This document shows positions 1 to 8,837 of a stretch of 64,000 bases of DNA, piece by piece (position 1 is the first letter of the stretch; the number at the start of each line of letters is the position of its first letter). Under the pieces are notes generated by a model. It worked only from the letters and a program-made list of their open reading frames with translations. It was not told the DNA's origin and searched no databases. The stretch covers positions 51,214 to 115,213 of the forward strand of contig CAZPAV010000001.1 in the NCBI GenBank assembly GCA_964584755.1. Reading direction: 5' to 3'. The translations under genes were made by a program, and so were the position numbers. The DNA is from CAZPAV01 sp964584755. Lineage in GTDB: Bacteria > Actinomycetota > Acidimicrobiia > Spongiisociales > UBA5794.

Positions 1-355
1 TGCGCTCGTCGATGTCGAGCACCCCGACGACGCGGAACCCCCACGATCCGAATCCCCCGTAGTTGGCGAGCGCCCGGCCGAGGTTCCCCGCGCCGACGAT
101 GAGCACCGGGTACTCCCGCGTGAGACCCAGGGCGCGCCGGATCTGGGTCTGGAGCTCCTCGAGCTCGTAGCCGACGCCCCGCGTCCCGTAGGAGCCCAGA
201 TACGACAGGTCCTTGCGGACCTGCGCCGGGTTCACCCCGGCGATCTCGGCGAGCTGCTCGGAGGAGCACGTCGTACGTCCCGCCGGAAGCTCGGCGAGGG
301 AACGCAGGTAGACGGGGAGACGGGAGACCGTCGCGGCGGGGATCGGGGTCTTCAC
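1..355 (-). CDS. rex: Redox-sensing transcriptional repressor Rex (partial, C-terminus off the window)
   Basis: Rex is an NADH/NAD+-sensing dimeric repressor of fermentative and respiratory genes. The 118 visible residues hold the N-terminal winged helix, including the family stretch VNPAQVRKDLSYLGSYGTRG (about residues 44-63), and the start of the Rossmann fold with VLIVGAGNLGRAL. The gene starts at a GTG (355-353) and runs off the left edge before the NAD-domain end. Family identity is clear from these motifs. No gene partner is visible, because the sequence upstream is the broken region at 356-957. I saw no palindromic Rex operator in front of it. Confidence 0.93.
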   Translation of the reverse strand, partial: MKTPIPAATVSRLPVYLRSLAELPAGRTTCSSEQLAEIAGVNPAQVRKDLSYLGSYGTRGVGYELEELQTQIRRALGLTREYPVLIVGAGNLGRALANYGGFGSWGFRVVGVLDIDER

Positions 356-629
356 GGGCGGGGAGACTAGGCCGTATCCCCCGACACGGCGCTGGACCGA
401 GTGCGGGAACGGACCATCGGGGCCTGGCCATGCCGGCTCCGTCGGAGTGCCGTGTGAGGGAGGTGCCTGGCCCAGGGCCCCGCAACAGGGTCGGGCAGGT
501 GTCCGGAGAGCGGGGTCGGATCAGGTGGCTCGCGGCGAGCTGCCGGTGTCGCAGGGGGCGGCGGCGATGGCCCGTTCCTGATTCCATGGGCTACGGCGAT
601 CCCACGAACAATGTGGCGGGGCGGGGATC
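356..629. other. Intergenic stretch upstream of rex
   Basis: No convincing gene, RNA or repeat was seen here. Short open frames on both strands lack a ribosome-binding site and the strong third-position G/C bias of real genes in this window. It presumably carries the rex promoter, but no clear -35/-10 pair was recognised. Confidence 0.4.
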
Positions 630-941
630 ATGATGCCCGATCCTCGGCCGAAGCGAGGCCGCTCGAAGGCGTCGTCGCCGCCGGTGCGGGACCTGGGCAC
701 CTTCCAGGTGACCCGCATCGGCTCCGACATGCCCGTCGGGCGGGGCTCGCGTGTGTCCCTGCGCGGCCACGGACATCGCCACTCCCGAGGTCGACCGTCT
801 CGTCCGGACCATCCGCCTCCGGGGAGCGGACATCGTCGGTTCCTACCCCACCGACCCCACCTCCAACCTCCGGACCGGAGGGGTCGGCTCCGTCCCCGTG
901 GAGCTCACCGCGTCGGTCGCGATCGCACGACCTCCTCGCCA
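630..941 (+). pseudogene. Possible frameshifted coding remnant, unidentified
   Basis: Two plus-strand reading frames show the strong G/C-at-third-position pattern of genes here, one after the other. The first is from ATG 630 to about 765 (reads VRDLGTFQVTRIGSDMPVGR). The second is shifted by one base, from about 755 to 930 (reads ATDIATPEVDRLVRTIRLRG and GADIVGSYPTDPTSNL). Neither is complete, and the second runs without a stop into antisense of the amidase. The simplest reading is a gene disrupted by a frameshift and truncated where the amide island begins. I do not recognise the family. It could be only composition bias; confidence is low. Confidence 0.25.
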
Positions 942-957
942 CCTTCCCCCCTCCTGT

Positions 958-2322
958 TCAGAGGGCTGGGGCGAGCTCGTGCCAGTCGGTGGCCTGCTGG
1001 TATCGCTCGCCGATCCTCGCGAGACGAACATCGGACCCGGCGGGACCGACGAGCTGGAATCCGACCGGCAGCCCGTCGGATGCGAGCCCTCCGGGCAAGG
1101 CGATCGACGGGAGCCCGGCCCCGTTCACCGGGAAACAGAACTGCGTGGTGGCCGGAATGAGCGGCATGCCGTCGAGTTCCTCCACCCCGTGGGGGAGCAC
1201 ATGGTTGGGAGTGACCGGGGCGATGATCACGTCGACATCATGATCGGTGAAGATCTCCTCGTACCGCCGCTCGAGTCGCACGCGGGCGTCGCACGCGGCG
1301 GCGAAGTCGGGGGCGAGGATGGCCGCTCCGAGCTCCATGATCTCCCGCGGCTCGGTACCGATCCTGTCCGGGCACCGCTCCCTGATGTCGCGGAGGAGGT
1401 GCGCTGCCTCCGCGAACACGATCATGGCCCCTACGTCGAAGTGCTCGCCGGAGTTGGGGACCTCCACGGACTTGACCTCGCCGACGATTCCCGTGAGCTG
1501 ATCGATGGCGCCCTCCATCACGCCCATCACCCGCGGATCCATCTCGATTCCGGAGAAGAAGGCATCCGTCGGGACCCCGAGACGGACCGCCGACACATCG
1601 ACGTCGCCATCGAGCGCCATCGCACGAGAGTACGGGTCGAGAGGCGAGCACCCGGCGATGACCTCGAGCAGCAGGGCGCAATCCGCTGCGGTGCGGGCCA
1701 TCGGTCCCACCGTGTCGTAGGTCGTCGAGATGAGATGGACTCCGTCTCGGGGAACCAGGCCGGCAGTCGTCTTGATGGCGGTGGTCCCACAGTAGGAGGA
1801 TGGGATCCGCACCGATCCGCCGGTATCCGTGCCGAGCGCTCCAGGAACCATGCGTGCGGCCAGCGCCGCGGCATTGCCTCCCGACGATCCACCGGTCATG
1901 CGTTCGACGTTCCACGGATTTCGCGACGCCGGGCACGACACCCCGAACGCGAGCTCGTGGGTGTTGGTCTTGCCGATGATCACGGCGCCGGCAGCTCGGA
2001 GTCGAACCACCACCGTGGCGTCCACACCGGACCGAAAGCCCTTGAACGCCTCGCAGTTCGCTTCGGTGTCCATGTCCGCGGTGAAGATCAGGTCCTTCAG
2101 GGCGATGGGAACGCCATGAAGCGGCCCGGTGGCAGGTTGTGCATCGAGACGTCGCGCGTCGGCCCGAGCGCTGTTGGCCGCCACATGCGCGAAAGCTCCG
2201 ATCTCGCTGTCGATGGCCTCGAGTCGACCGAGACAGGCGTCGACGAGCTCGGCGGATGTGAGCTCGCCGGCCCGGATTCGCGCCGCGGCTTCCGTGAGCG
2301 TGAGTGCGTTGGCCTCGGCCAT
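958..2322 (-). CDS. Amidase-signature family hydrolase
   Basis: A 454-residue cytoplasmic amide hydrolase of the GatA/amidase-signature superfamily. The Ser-cisSer-Lys triad is readable: K76 (IALKD), S146 (TGGSSGG) and S170 (GTDTGGSVRIPSS), with the usual 24-residue spacing between the two serines. It is the last gene of a minus-strand run that also encodes a Liv-type ABC transporter. It therefore likely hydrolyses the imported amide, or a related compound, to acid plus ammonia. It is not expected to be a true GatA, since no gatB or gatC lies nearby. The substrate cannot be read from the sequence. It lies 15 bp after livF and is probably co-transcribed. Confidence 0.88.
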   Translation of the reverse strand: MAEANALTLTEAAARIRAGELTSAELVDACLGRLEAIDSEIGAFAHVAANSARADARRLDAQPATGPLHGVPIALKDLIFTADMDTEANCEAFKGFRSGVDATVVVRLRAAGAVIIGKTNTHELAFGVSCPASRNPWNVERMTGGSSGGNAAALAARMVPGALGTDTGGSVRIPSSYCGTTAIKTTAGLVPRDGVHLISTTYDTVGPMARTAADCALLLEVIAGCSPLDPYSRAMALDGDVDVSAVRLGVPTDAFFSGIEMDPRVMGVMEGAIDQLTGIVGEVKSVEVPNSGEHFDVGAMIVFAEAAHLLRDIRERCPDRIGTEPREIMELGAAILAPDFAAACDARVRLERRYEEIFTDHDVDVIIAPVTPNHVLPHGVEELDGMPLIPATTQFCFPVNGAGLPSIALPGGLASDGLPVGFQLVGPAGSDVRLARIGERYQQATDWHELAPAL

Positions 2323-2337
2323 TGCGTGCCTCCTCTG

Positions 2338-3027
2338 TTAGATGCGGAGCCGTTGCTCGACGCGGCCCCAGAGTCCCTCGTCCTCGGCATCGCCACCGTC
2401 CACGACCTCGCCCTTCTCCATGACCACGAACCGGTCTGCGACCCGGTACGCCAATGCGAGGAACTGTTCGATCAGCAGTACCCCCCGTCCCTCGGCCCTG
2501 GCCCGCTCGAGGTGGTCGCCGAGAACGGCGACGTTGGACGGCTGCAGGCCCTCGGCCGGCTCGTCGAGGATCACGATGTCCGCCGGCCCCGCCAACGTGC
2601 GCGCCACCGCGAGCATCTTCTGTTCGCCACCCGAGAGCGTTCCCGCGACCTGATGTGCCCGCCCGAGGAGAGAGTCGGGGAACATCGACAGTGCCCCGTC
2701 GAGCGCCGCCGATGCCAGGCCAGCCACCTCGAGGTTCTCGGCGACGGTCAGCTCCTGGAACACGGCCCGTTCTTGTGCAGCCAGGCCGAGACCGAGCCGT
2801 GCCCGTTTGGATGGGATCTCCGAGGTGACATCGACTCCTCCAATGTGCACGGAGCCCGCCGCCGCGGGGAGTAGACCGGCGAGGGTCAGGACCAGCGTCG
2901 TCTTTCCAACCCCGTTGCGACCCACTACGGCAAGGATCTCCCCGGGAGCGAGTGACAGGCTCACGCCGTGGAGCACCGGAACGCCCCCATAGCCCGCCGA
3001 CAGATCCTGGACCACGAGCTGACTCAT
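2338..3027 (-). CDS. livF: Liv-type ABC transporter ATP-binding protein (LivF-like)
   Basis: A 229-residue ATPase with Walker A GRNGVGKTT, signature LSGGEQ, Walker B IVILDEPAEGL and the H-loop replaced by the glutamine of LLIEQF. The LIEQ form is typical of LivF/UrtE subunits, as opposed to the VVEHD of LivG. It pairs with the fused LivM-LivG to power import of branched-chain amino acids, amides or urea. Its ATG overlaps the livMG stop by 4 bp, so translation is coupled. It is shorter than many LivF proteins, but all motifs are present. Confidence 0.9.
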   Translation of the reverse strand: MSQLVVQDLSAGYGGVPVLHGVSLSLAPGEILAVVGRNGVGKTTLVLTLAGLLPAAAGSVHIGGVDVTSEIPSKRARLGLGLAAQERAVFQELTVAENLEVAGLASAALDGALSMFPDSLLGRAHQVAGTLSGGEQKMLAVARTLAGPADIVILDEPAEGLQPSNVAVLGDHLERARAEGRGVLLIEQFLALAYRVADRFVVMEKGEVVDGGDAEDEGLWGRVEQRLRI

Positions 3028-4769
3028 GGCCCGGTCCCATCTCCGAGGTACAGCGCCCGCACCTGGGGGTTGGCCTCCATCTCCGCGACGGTCCCGTCGG
3101 CCAGGACCACACCTCGCGCCAACACCGTCACACGATCGGCGACCGAACGGATGAAGGCCATGTCGTGCTCGACCACGACGACCGGGAACCCGTACCGCTC
3201 ATGCAGTGCTCGCAGCATGGTGGCCGCTTCCTGGCTCTCTCCCGCGGTGAGCCCGGCGGTGGGTTCGTCCAGAAGCAGGAGTCGGCAGTCACCGACCATG
3301 GCCATGGCGATCTCGAGCCACTGCTTCTCACCGTGCGAGAGCTCGCCGGCCATCCGTCCCAGTTGGGCGCCGAGCCCGCTGCGTTCGAGGACGGCTTCGG
3401 ATCCGGACGAGATCGACACTTCCCATCCGCCAGCGACGAGAGAGGTGAACGTGCCGGTCGGTCCCCAACTCGCGACCGCGAGGTTCTCCCCGACGGTGAG
3501 GGCCGTGAACACCTGTGGCGACTGGAATTTCCGACCGACTCCGCGCCGGGCGAACTCCCATGATCGTCGCGCCGTCATGTCGGCCCCGAGCACGTGGACG
3601 CGGCCCGACGTGGGAACCTGCTGACCGCCGAGGATGTCCAGCAGCGTCGTCTTCCCCGCTCCGTTCGGTCCCACGACGCATTGGAGCTGGGGCTCGGCCA
3701 TGGTCATGGTGAGGCCGTCGATGGCCACGAACGGGCCGTAGCGCACGGACAGGCCGTCGACGGCGAGCACATCGTGCCCGCCGTCGTCGCGGTCGGCGGG
3801 CCGCGTGACGGAGAACGCGGGGGTGACGCCCACGCGTGCGGGCATTCCCAGGACACGTCGTCCGGCAGGGATGAGCCCCTCCGGCATCACGATGACCGCT
3901 GCGACGAAGATGACTCCGGTGGCCAGAACCCACGTTTCGAGCCACACGTCGGCCAAGGTCGCGGTGGCGAAGTTGATGACGAGTGCGGCGATGACGGGAC
4001 CCAGGATCGTCCCCCGGCCGCCGATGAGGGTCCAGAGGACCAGGTTCGTGGCGAAGACGAATCCGAAGAGACCGGGGAACACGAATGCGGTACGCGGAGC
4101 GTAGAGGCCGCCCGCGAGGCCGGCGATACCGCCGGCGACGGTGAAGATCCAGATCTTCAGCGCGATCGTGTCGTAGCCGAGCGCCGCGGTGCGCCGCTCG
4201 TTGTCCCGGATCCCGATCAGGACGGAACCGAGGGGGCGGCGCACGAGCGCCATGGCCCCAGCGATCGTCAGGACGGCGACGACCGATATCACGACGTCTT
4301 GGGCCCTGTCGCCGAGTTGATAGACACCGAGATGAAGCGGGGGGATACCGCTCAGGCCGTTGAAGCCACCCGTGACGTCTTGCCACTGCCGCACGATCGC
4401 CTCGATCGTGAGCGGCAACATGAAGGTGAGCAGCGCGACCACGATGTTGGACAGGCGCCTCCTGAACGCCGCTTGGGCGATGACGAATGCCGCTCCGGCG
4501 CCGACCACGATCGCCGCGGCGACGGCGAGCAGGCCCAGTTCCGGAGCTGCGAGCGTGATCTTGGCCATCACGTACGCGCCGATCCCGAAGGGGACCGACT
4601 GCCCCAGGGACAGGATTCCGGTGAAGCCCCAGACGAGGTCGAGGCTCACGGTGATCAACGCGAGGACCAAGAACAGGGACAACTGTCCACTGCGGAAGTC
4701 TCCGATGAACAGGTCGATGACGAGGATCGCACCGGCGGCGAGGAGCGCTCCGAGCGCATGTGGCTTCAC
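3024..4769 (-). CDS. Fused Liv permease-ATPase (LivM-LivG)
   Basis: A single 581-residue protein combining a LivM-like inner-membrane permease (about residues 1-300, many hydrophobic helices, EAA-like LGYDTIALKIWIF) with a LivG-like ATPase (about 335-581). The ATPase part shows Walker A GPNGAGKTT, signature LSHGEKQWLE, LLLDEPTAGLT and VVVEHDMAFI. In most operons these are two genes. The start is set at GTG 4769, which overlaps the livH stop by 4 bp; the longer open frame upstream is Arg-rich antisense to livH and not credible. It works with LivH, LivF and the upstream lipoprotein. The fusion is known in Liv/Urt-type systems and fixes subunit stoichiometry. Confidence 0.88.
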   Translation of the reverse strand: MKPHALGALLAAGAILVIDLFIGDFRSGQLSLFLVLALITVSLDLVWGFTGILSLGQSVPFGIGAYVMAKITLAAPELGLLAVAAAIVVGAGAAFVIAQAAFRRRLSNIVVALLTFMLPLTIEAIVRQWQDVTGGFNGLSGIPPLHLGVYQLGDRAQDVVISVVAVLTIAGAMALVRRPLGSVLIGIRDNERRTAALGYDTIALKIWIFTVAGGIAGLAGGLYAPRTAFVFPGLFGFVFATNLVLWTLIGGRGTILGPVIAALVINFATATLADVWLETWVLATGVIFVAAVIVMPEGLIPAGRRVLGMPARVGVTPAFSVTRPADRDDGGHDVLAVDGLSVRYGPFVAIDGLTMTMAEPQLQCVVGPNGAGKTTLLDILGGQQVPTSGRVHVLGADMTARRSWEFARRGVGRKFQSPQVFTALTVGENLAVASWGPTGTFTSLVAGGWEVSISSGSEAVLERSGLGAQLGRMAGELSHGEKQWLEIAMAMVGDCRLLLLDEPTAGLTAGESQEAATMLRALHERYGFPVVVVEHDMAFIRSVADRVTVLARGVVLADGTVAEMEANPQVRALYLGDGTGP

Positions 4770-5623
4770 GTCAGGTACCTGCCGGTCGGCTGCTCGCGTC
4801 GCACTTCGAGGATCACGACCGCCATGGCGAGGACACCGATCTGCGCCCACACTGCGTCGATGTAGTGGATGATCCCTGTCTGGACGGCGGCAACGACGAC
4901 CGCGCCGACGAGGACTCCCCACATTCGACGGACACCGCCGGCGATCACGACGAGGAACGCCCCGGCCAGGTAGGTGGAGCCCATGTGGGGAGAGACGCTT
5001 CCTAGCGGCGACAGCAAGGCTCCGGCGGCTCCCGCCGTGGCCGCTCCGATGCCAAAGGCGACGAGGTTCACCCGCCTCGTCGACAGGCCGACCGTCTCGG
5101 AGAGATCGGGGTTCGCGGCAACCGCCCGAACCCGAAGGCCGAACCGTGACCTGGTGAACATCAACAGCACGCCGATCACGATGGCCACGGCGATGCCGAA
5201 GGCGAGATAGCGGTAGGTCGGGTACGAGACGCCGAGGAGTCGGGTCGCTCCGGGAGTCGGATTCGGAACCTTCTGAAGATCCTTGGAGAACATCACCTCC
5301 GCGACCTGGCGCAGGACGATCGACAGTCCGAACGTCGCCAGGATCGTGAGCTCGGGCTCTCGGTGGATGCGGCGGAGCAGGGTGATCTCGATGGCCACTC
5401 CGATGAGGAACAGCACGACCGCCGCGGCGACCACGGCGAGCCAGTGGTTGACACCTGCCCTCGCGCCCACGACCGCGACGTAGGCGCCCAGCATGATGAA
5501 CTCCCCGTGGGCCAGATTGATGACGTCCATCAACCCGAACACGATGCCGAGGCCGACCGCGACCAGCGCCAGAGTGCCCATCAGGCCGGCACCGTTCAGG
5601 AGCTCGAGCGTCACCGAGCCCAT
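4766..5623 (-). CDS. livH: Liv-type ABC transporter permease (LivH-like)
   Basis: A 285-residue membrane protein with the LivH/UrtB start (LGIVFGLMDVINLAHGEFIMLGAY-type motif, here near residues 21-44) and about eight hydrophobic segments. It forms the translocation channel with the LivM half of the next gene. I chose ATG 5623 (SD-like AGGTG just upstream). The possible upstream extension to 5764 would run through a strong intercistronic hairpin (5658-5709) and read basic, non-membrane sequence. The stop overlaps the livMG start. Confidence 0.88.
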   Translation of the reverse strand: MGSVTLELLNGAGLMGTLALVAVGLGIVFGLMDVINLAHGEFIMLGAYVAVVGARAGVNHWLAVVAAAVVLFLIGVAIEITLLRRIHREPELTILATFGLSIVLRQVAEVMFSKDLQKVPNPTPGATRLLGVSYPTYRYLAFGIAVAIVIGVLLMFTRSRFGLRVRAVAANPDLSETVGLSTRRVNLVAFGIGAATAGAAGALLSPLGSVSPHMGSTYLAGAFLVVIAGGVRRMWGVLVGAVVVAAVQTGIIHYIDAVWAQIGVLAMAVVILEVRREQPTGRYLT

Positions 5624-5657
5624 CGACACCTGGTCTTCGCGTGAGAGCGTGCGACGC

Positions 5658-5709
5658 GACGGGAGCTTGCTGGTCGCCGAGTCGAAGAGCCGGCGACCAG
5701 CGTCCCGTC
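5658..5709 (-). terminator. Intercistronic stem-loop between the binding-protein gene and livH
   Basis: A 10-bp perfect stem (5669-5678 with 5692-5701) closes a 13-nt loop. It is extended below by a 7-bp stem (5658-5664 with 5703-5709) across small bulges. No U-run follows. Stem-loops in this place commonly act as partial terminators or 3'-end stabilisers, so that the binding protein is made in excess of the membrane parts; that role is inferred here. Confidence 0.55.
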
Positions 5710-5729
5710 CGACGAGGGCTCCGCTTCGA

Positions 5730-7013
5730 TCAAGGGCTGCACACCTCGTCCGGCTGTACGGCATCGAAGGTCTTCACCACCGCCTGAGATCCGTCCGCCT
5801 GGACCTCGGCGATGGAGATCGGCTGGATCAGATGCCGGTTCTCGGCCACCGTGATCGTGCCGGTGGGTGTCGTGATGGTCAGGCCGATCATCGCGGCGGC
5901 CACATCCGCCGTCTCCAGCGAACCGGCCTCTCTCACCGCGGCCGCATACAGGAGCGCGGCGTCGTAGACGTGGGAGCTGAACGTGTTGGGAGGAGGCGCG
6001 TCGGCACCGAAAGTGCCGAAGTACCGCTGCACGAAGGCGGCGTTGGTTGGACCTCCGCCTTCCTTGAAGTAGCCGAGGGTCACTCGCATGCCCGCGGCCA
6101 CCTCGGGCCCCATCGCCCCCAAGACGTTCTCTTCGTAGATGTTGGCGAGCCGAGGGATCTCGGACTGCCCGATGCCGAAGTCGAACGCCTGCGCCTCGAA
6201 GGCGATGGCATCACCACCGACCAGCGCCGGCAGGATCAGCTCAGCGTCGGAGCTGGCGATCTGTTGTGCGATCGACGAGAAGTCCACGGTCCCGAGCGGC
6301 ACATACTCCTCACCGACGACGGCGCCGCCCGCGGCTTCGATGTACCGACGAGCCAGCTCGAAGCTTCGGCGAGGCCACACGTAGTCGTTGCCGAGCAAGA
6401 ACCATCTCGTGCGGCCGGTGTTCTCCATCATCCAGGGGATCGCGGTCTTGAGCTGTTGGCTCGGCACCTCGCCGGTGTTGAACATCACGGGCGAGCACTC
6501 GCCGCCCTCGTACAGTGCCGAGTAGATGTACAGCGTGTTCGCGGCCTCGGCGAGAGGCTTGGCCGCTTCCCGAGTCGCCGACGAGTGGGTGCCGATGACC
6601 ACGTCCACGTGCTTCTCGTCGAGCAGTCGTTCCATGCTGGCTCGCCCGACCTCGGGGTCGGTCGCGTCGTCGGCCAGGACCGTCTCGACAGGTCTTCCCA
6701 GGATGCCCCCCGCCGCATTCAGGTCCTCCTCGATGAACTTCGCGATGTTCTCCACAGGGGGTCCGAAGACGCCAGCAGGTCCCGTCGCCGAGTACAGGAT
6801 CCCGATTCGCACCGGATCACCGGACGGAGCTGAGGTCGGCGGCTCCGAACTCCCTGCAGCCGTGGATTCGGCCGTCGTGGTCGTCGACGCCGGTGCGGTG
6901 GACCCACTCGAGCATGCCGCGGCGACCAACGCCAGCGCGACGGCCGTTGCCAGCAGCCTCGCACGCCGGAGGGGTTGGTTTCTTCCATGAGTCCTCGGGT
7001 CCCGTCGCATCAT
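5730..7013 (-). CDS. Substrate-binding lipoprotein of Liv/amide ABC transporter
   Basis: A 427-residue exported lipoprotein of the type I periplasmic-binding fold (LivJ/FmdD/UrtA group). The lipobox LVAAAC puts the acylated cysteine at residue 34, followed by a Ser/Thr-rich linker and then the domain beginning VRIGILYSATGPAGVFG. GTHSSATREA and GNDYVWPR resemble amide/urea binders more than leucine binders. ATG 7013 has a good SD (GGGAG). It heads the transporter operon and is paralogous to the cytoplasmic fusion protein encoded upstream, sharing the GNDYxWPR motif and the domain layout. The ligand is unknown; short-chain amide or urea is the best guess. Confidence 0.88.
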   Translation of the reverse strand: MMRRDPRTHGRNQPLRRARLLATAVALALVAAACSSGSTAPASTTTTAESTAAGSSEPPTSAPSGDPVRIGILYSATGPAGVFGPPVENIAKFIEEDLNAAGGILGRPVETVLADDATDPEVGRASMERLLDEKHVDVVIGTHSSATREAAKPLAEAANTLYIYSALYEGGECSPVMFNTGEVPSQQLKTAIPWMMENTGRTRWFLLGNDYVWPRRSFELARRYIEAAGGAVVGEEYVPLGTVDFSSIAQQIASSDAELILPALVGGDAIAFEAQAFDFGIGQSEIPRLANIYEENVLGAMGPEVAAGMRVTLGYFKEGGGPTNAAFVQRYFGTFGADAPPPNTFSSHVYDAALLYAAAVREAGSLETADVAAAMIGLTITTPTGTITVAENRHLIQPISIAEVQADGSQAVVKTFDAVQPDEVCSP

Positions 7014-7372
7014 CGCCGATCTCCCTTCGCTCAACAATAGGTAAAGAGATCTTTACAAGCTTACTCGTGAGCGATCGCGCTTGTCCACCGGAGCCGGGGC
7101 GTCGTCGCTCGCGCCGGTTGCCACCTCTCCGCCACCCTCCGAGACGCGCGGCTTCGCGGATGCACGGGGAAGGATCCTCCCTCGCCGCGGTGGTCGGCTC
7201 CGATCGGTGGTCGCCCCGCGACCCACGGGAGGGAGCCGGTGATCCCGGCGCGGCTCATGGAGTGATCCCCGGCGGTACGAGGGACCGGTGACCGACTCCG
7301 ATCGGTCGGGCCGTCGGCGGTGTCGGCCGGTCACGGGTCACCCGAGTGCTCGGCCGGCGAGGAACGACAGCT
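7014..7372. other. Intergenic region between sensor gene and transporter operon
   Basis: About 360 bp without a credible gene. The part next to the lipoprotein gene is locally A/T-rich and contains a 16-bp palindrome (7041-7056). The rest shows nothing I recognise. Confidence 0.5.
7041..7056. promoter_or_regulatory. 16-bp palindrome upstream of the transporter operon (candidate operator)
   Basis: GTAAAGA and TCTTTAC form perfect 7-bp inverted arms around GA. It lies 28 bp before the ATG of the lipoprotein gene, in an A/T-rich patch that stands out in this genome. The size and symmetry suit a dimeric ArsR-family repressor such as the one encoded at 8838-9182; that link is inference. Confidence 0.5.
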
Positions 7373-8824
7373 CTACGCAGACGCCCGCCGGACGGTGCCG
7401 AGCTCCTCGATCACGACCATTCCCGTCCGTGTTCCCTCGCCGAGGTAGAGGTCTTGGAGCACGTGACCGTCTGCATCGACTTCCAGGTATCCGCGCGGGC
7501 TGCAGAACCGACTCCCGCGGAGCCTGCGCATGACCGCCAGTCCTTCGGTCGTACCCGCTTCGCGCGCAGCCCTCGACCACAGATGCAGTGCGTCGTAGAC
7601 GCCCTCCGCGACCCCCGAGACCGGCGGGGCGCAATCACCGAATCGGGCGCGGTACCGGGACAGGAAGCGGCGGTTCTGTGTCGTCTGGAGGTTCGAGAAG
7701 TAGCCGAGCACGTTCCACATGCCACGAGCAACCTCGCCGAGATGTTCACAGGACGCGTCGTCGAGGAGCGGAGCGAACGTCCGGATCGAGGAACGAAAGC
7801 CCGACCTCGCGAACTCGCGCTCGAAGCGAACCTGATCCTGTCCGACGAAGCTCGACACCACGTGCTCGACGCCGGCGGAGCCGATCGCGTCCACGACGGG
7901 AGCGAATGTCCGGGATCCCAAGGGAAGATACGACTCGCCGACCACGACCCCACCCATGTTCTCGATGATCGCCCGCGACATCCGCCCGATGGCTCGAGGC
8001 CACGAGTAGTCGTTGCCACCGAGGTACCAGCGTGACCCGCCCGTTTGCGCCGCGAGTCGCGGCAGGGCCCGATAGAGCTGGTCCACGGGAGTCTCCCCGA
8101 GTTGGAGCAGGAGAGGATGGGAGGCCATCGGCTCGCTCGTGGGCGCGTAGAGGAACGGGACCCCGGCGCGAACACACATTCGATGGACCGCCGCGAACGT
8201 CGCCGAGCTGTGCATGCCCACGACGGCGCGGACGCGTGCCACGTCCAAGAGCCGCCGCATGGAGACGATGCCCGTGGCGGTGTCGGTACTGTCGTCGGCA
8301 ACGACGATCCGGAGCGGTCGACTCTGGATGCCTCCGTCGGCGTTCACCTCGTCGGCTGCGAGCTCGGCACAGTTGACCGCGCCCCGACCGAAGATACCCG
8401 CCGACCCCGACAGCGACACGAGGAGGCCGATCCTCACCTCGTGATCGCGCCGAGTCTCACACACTTCCAGACCGAGGTGCTCCAACATCCAGGCCACGGT
8501 GGATCCGTCGACTTCGACGACGAGGCGCAAGTCGGTTCCCTCGGCCGAGGGTCGGAGCCGACAGATCACCCGGCCCGACCAGGGGGCCTCGTGGACGAGC
8601 TCGATCCGACGGTATGGCACCACGTCGAGGATCCGCGCGACTCCGTCCACCGGCTCCAGGCCGCCGAGTGGTACCGCGAGCCGAACCAACGCCCCACGTT
8701 CGAGGCGGCCGATGTGAGCACCGAAGAGCCACCCGAGCGAGTCGTCCCCGGCACCGAACCGCTCGAAGAGGGCCATGGGCGAGAGGCTGAGCCGGATGTC
8801 GCTGGAAAACACGAGGTTGGCCAT
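7373..8824 (-). CDS. SRPBCC domain fused to a cytoplasmic periplasmic-binding-protein-like domain
   Basis: A 483-residue protein with two parts. Residues about 1-125 resemble the SRPBCC/AHSA1 lipid- or small-ligand-binding fold (START-like, with ILDVVPYRRIELVHEAPW). Residues about 128-483 are a full type I periplasmic-binding fold beginning VRIGLLVSLSGSAGIFGRGA. They share GMHSSAT, GNDYSWPR and VVVGESYLPLG with the lipoprotein encoded downstream. There is no signal peptide or lipobox, so the ligand-binding domain should be intracellular, as in the amide sensor AmiC. It follows the arsR gene by 13 bp, and ArsR-AHSA1 pairs are common. The inferred role is ligand sensing for the regulon. I know of no named family with this architecture. 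Confidence 0.8.
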   Translation of the reverse strand: MANLVFSSDIRLSLSPMALFERFGAGDDSLGWLFGAHIGRLERGALVRLAVPLGGLEPVDGVARILDVVPYRRIELVHEAPWSGRVICRLRPSAEGTDLRLVVEVDGSTVAWMLEHLGLEVCETRRDHEVRIGLLVSLSGSAGIFGRGAVNCAELAADEVNADGGIQSRPLRIVVADDSTDTATGIVSMRRLLDVARVRAVVGMHSSATFAAVHRMCVRAGVPFLYAPTSEPMASHPLLLQLGETPVDQLYRALPRLAAQTGGSRWYLGGNDYSWPRAIGRMSRAIIENMGGVVVGESYLPLGSRTFAPVVDAIGSAGVEHVVSSFVGQDQVRFEREFARSGFRSSIRTFAPLLDDASCEHLGEVARGMWNVLGYFSNLQTTQNRRFLSRYRARFGDCAPPVSGVAEGVYDALHLWSRAAREAGTTEGLAVMRRLRGSRFCSPRGYLEVDADGHVLQDLYLGEGTRTGMVVIEELGTVRRASA

Positions 8825-8837
8825 GGACCCCTGCTCT

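Noticed and set aside
751..2874. A 707-codon plus-strand open frame across the amidase and livF
   Set aside because: Antisense to two genes with intact catalytic motifs; its composition is shadow-like. Only the first part (to about 930) might be real and is noted as a remnant.
4770..4922. Longer start for the LivM-LivG fusion
   Set aside because: The extra 51 residues are Arg/Asp-rich and antisense in character, overlap livH in another frame, and lack the hydrophobic start seen from GTG 4769.
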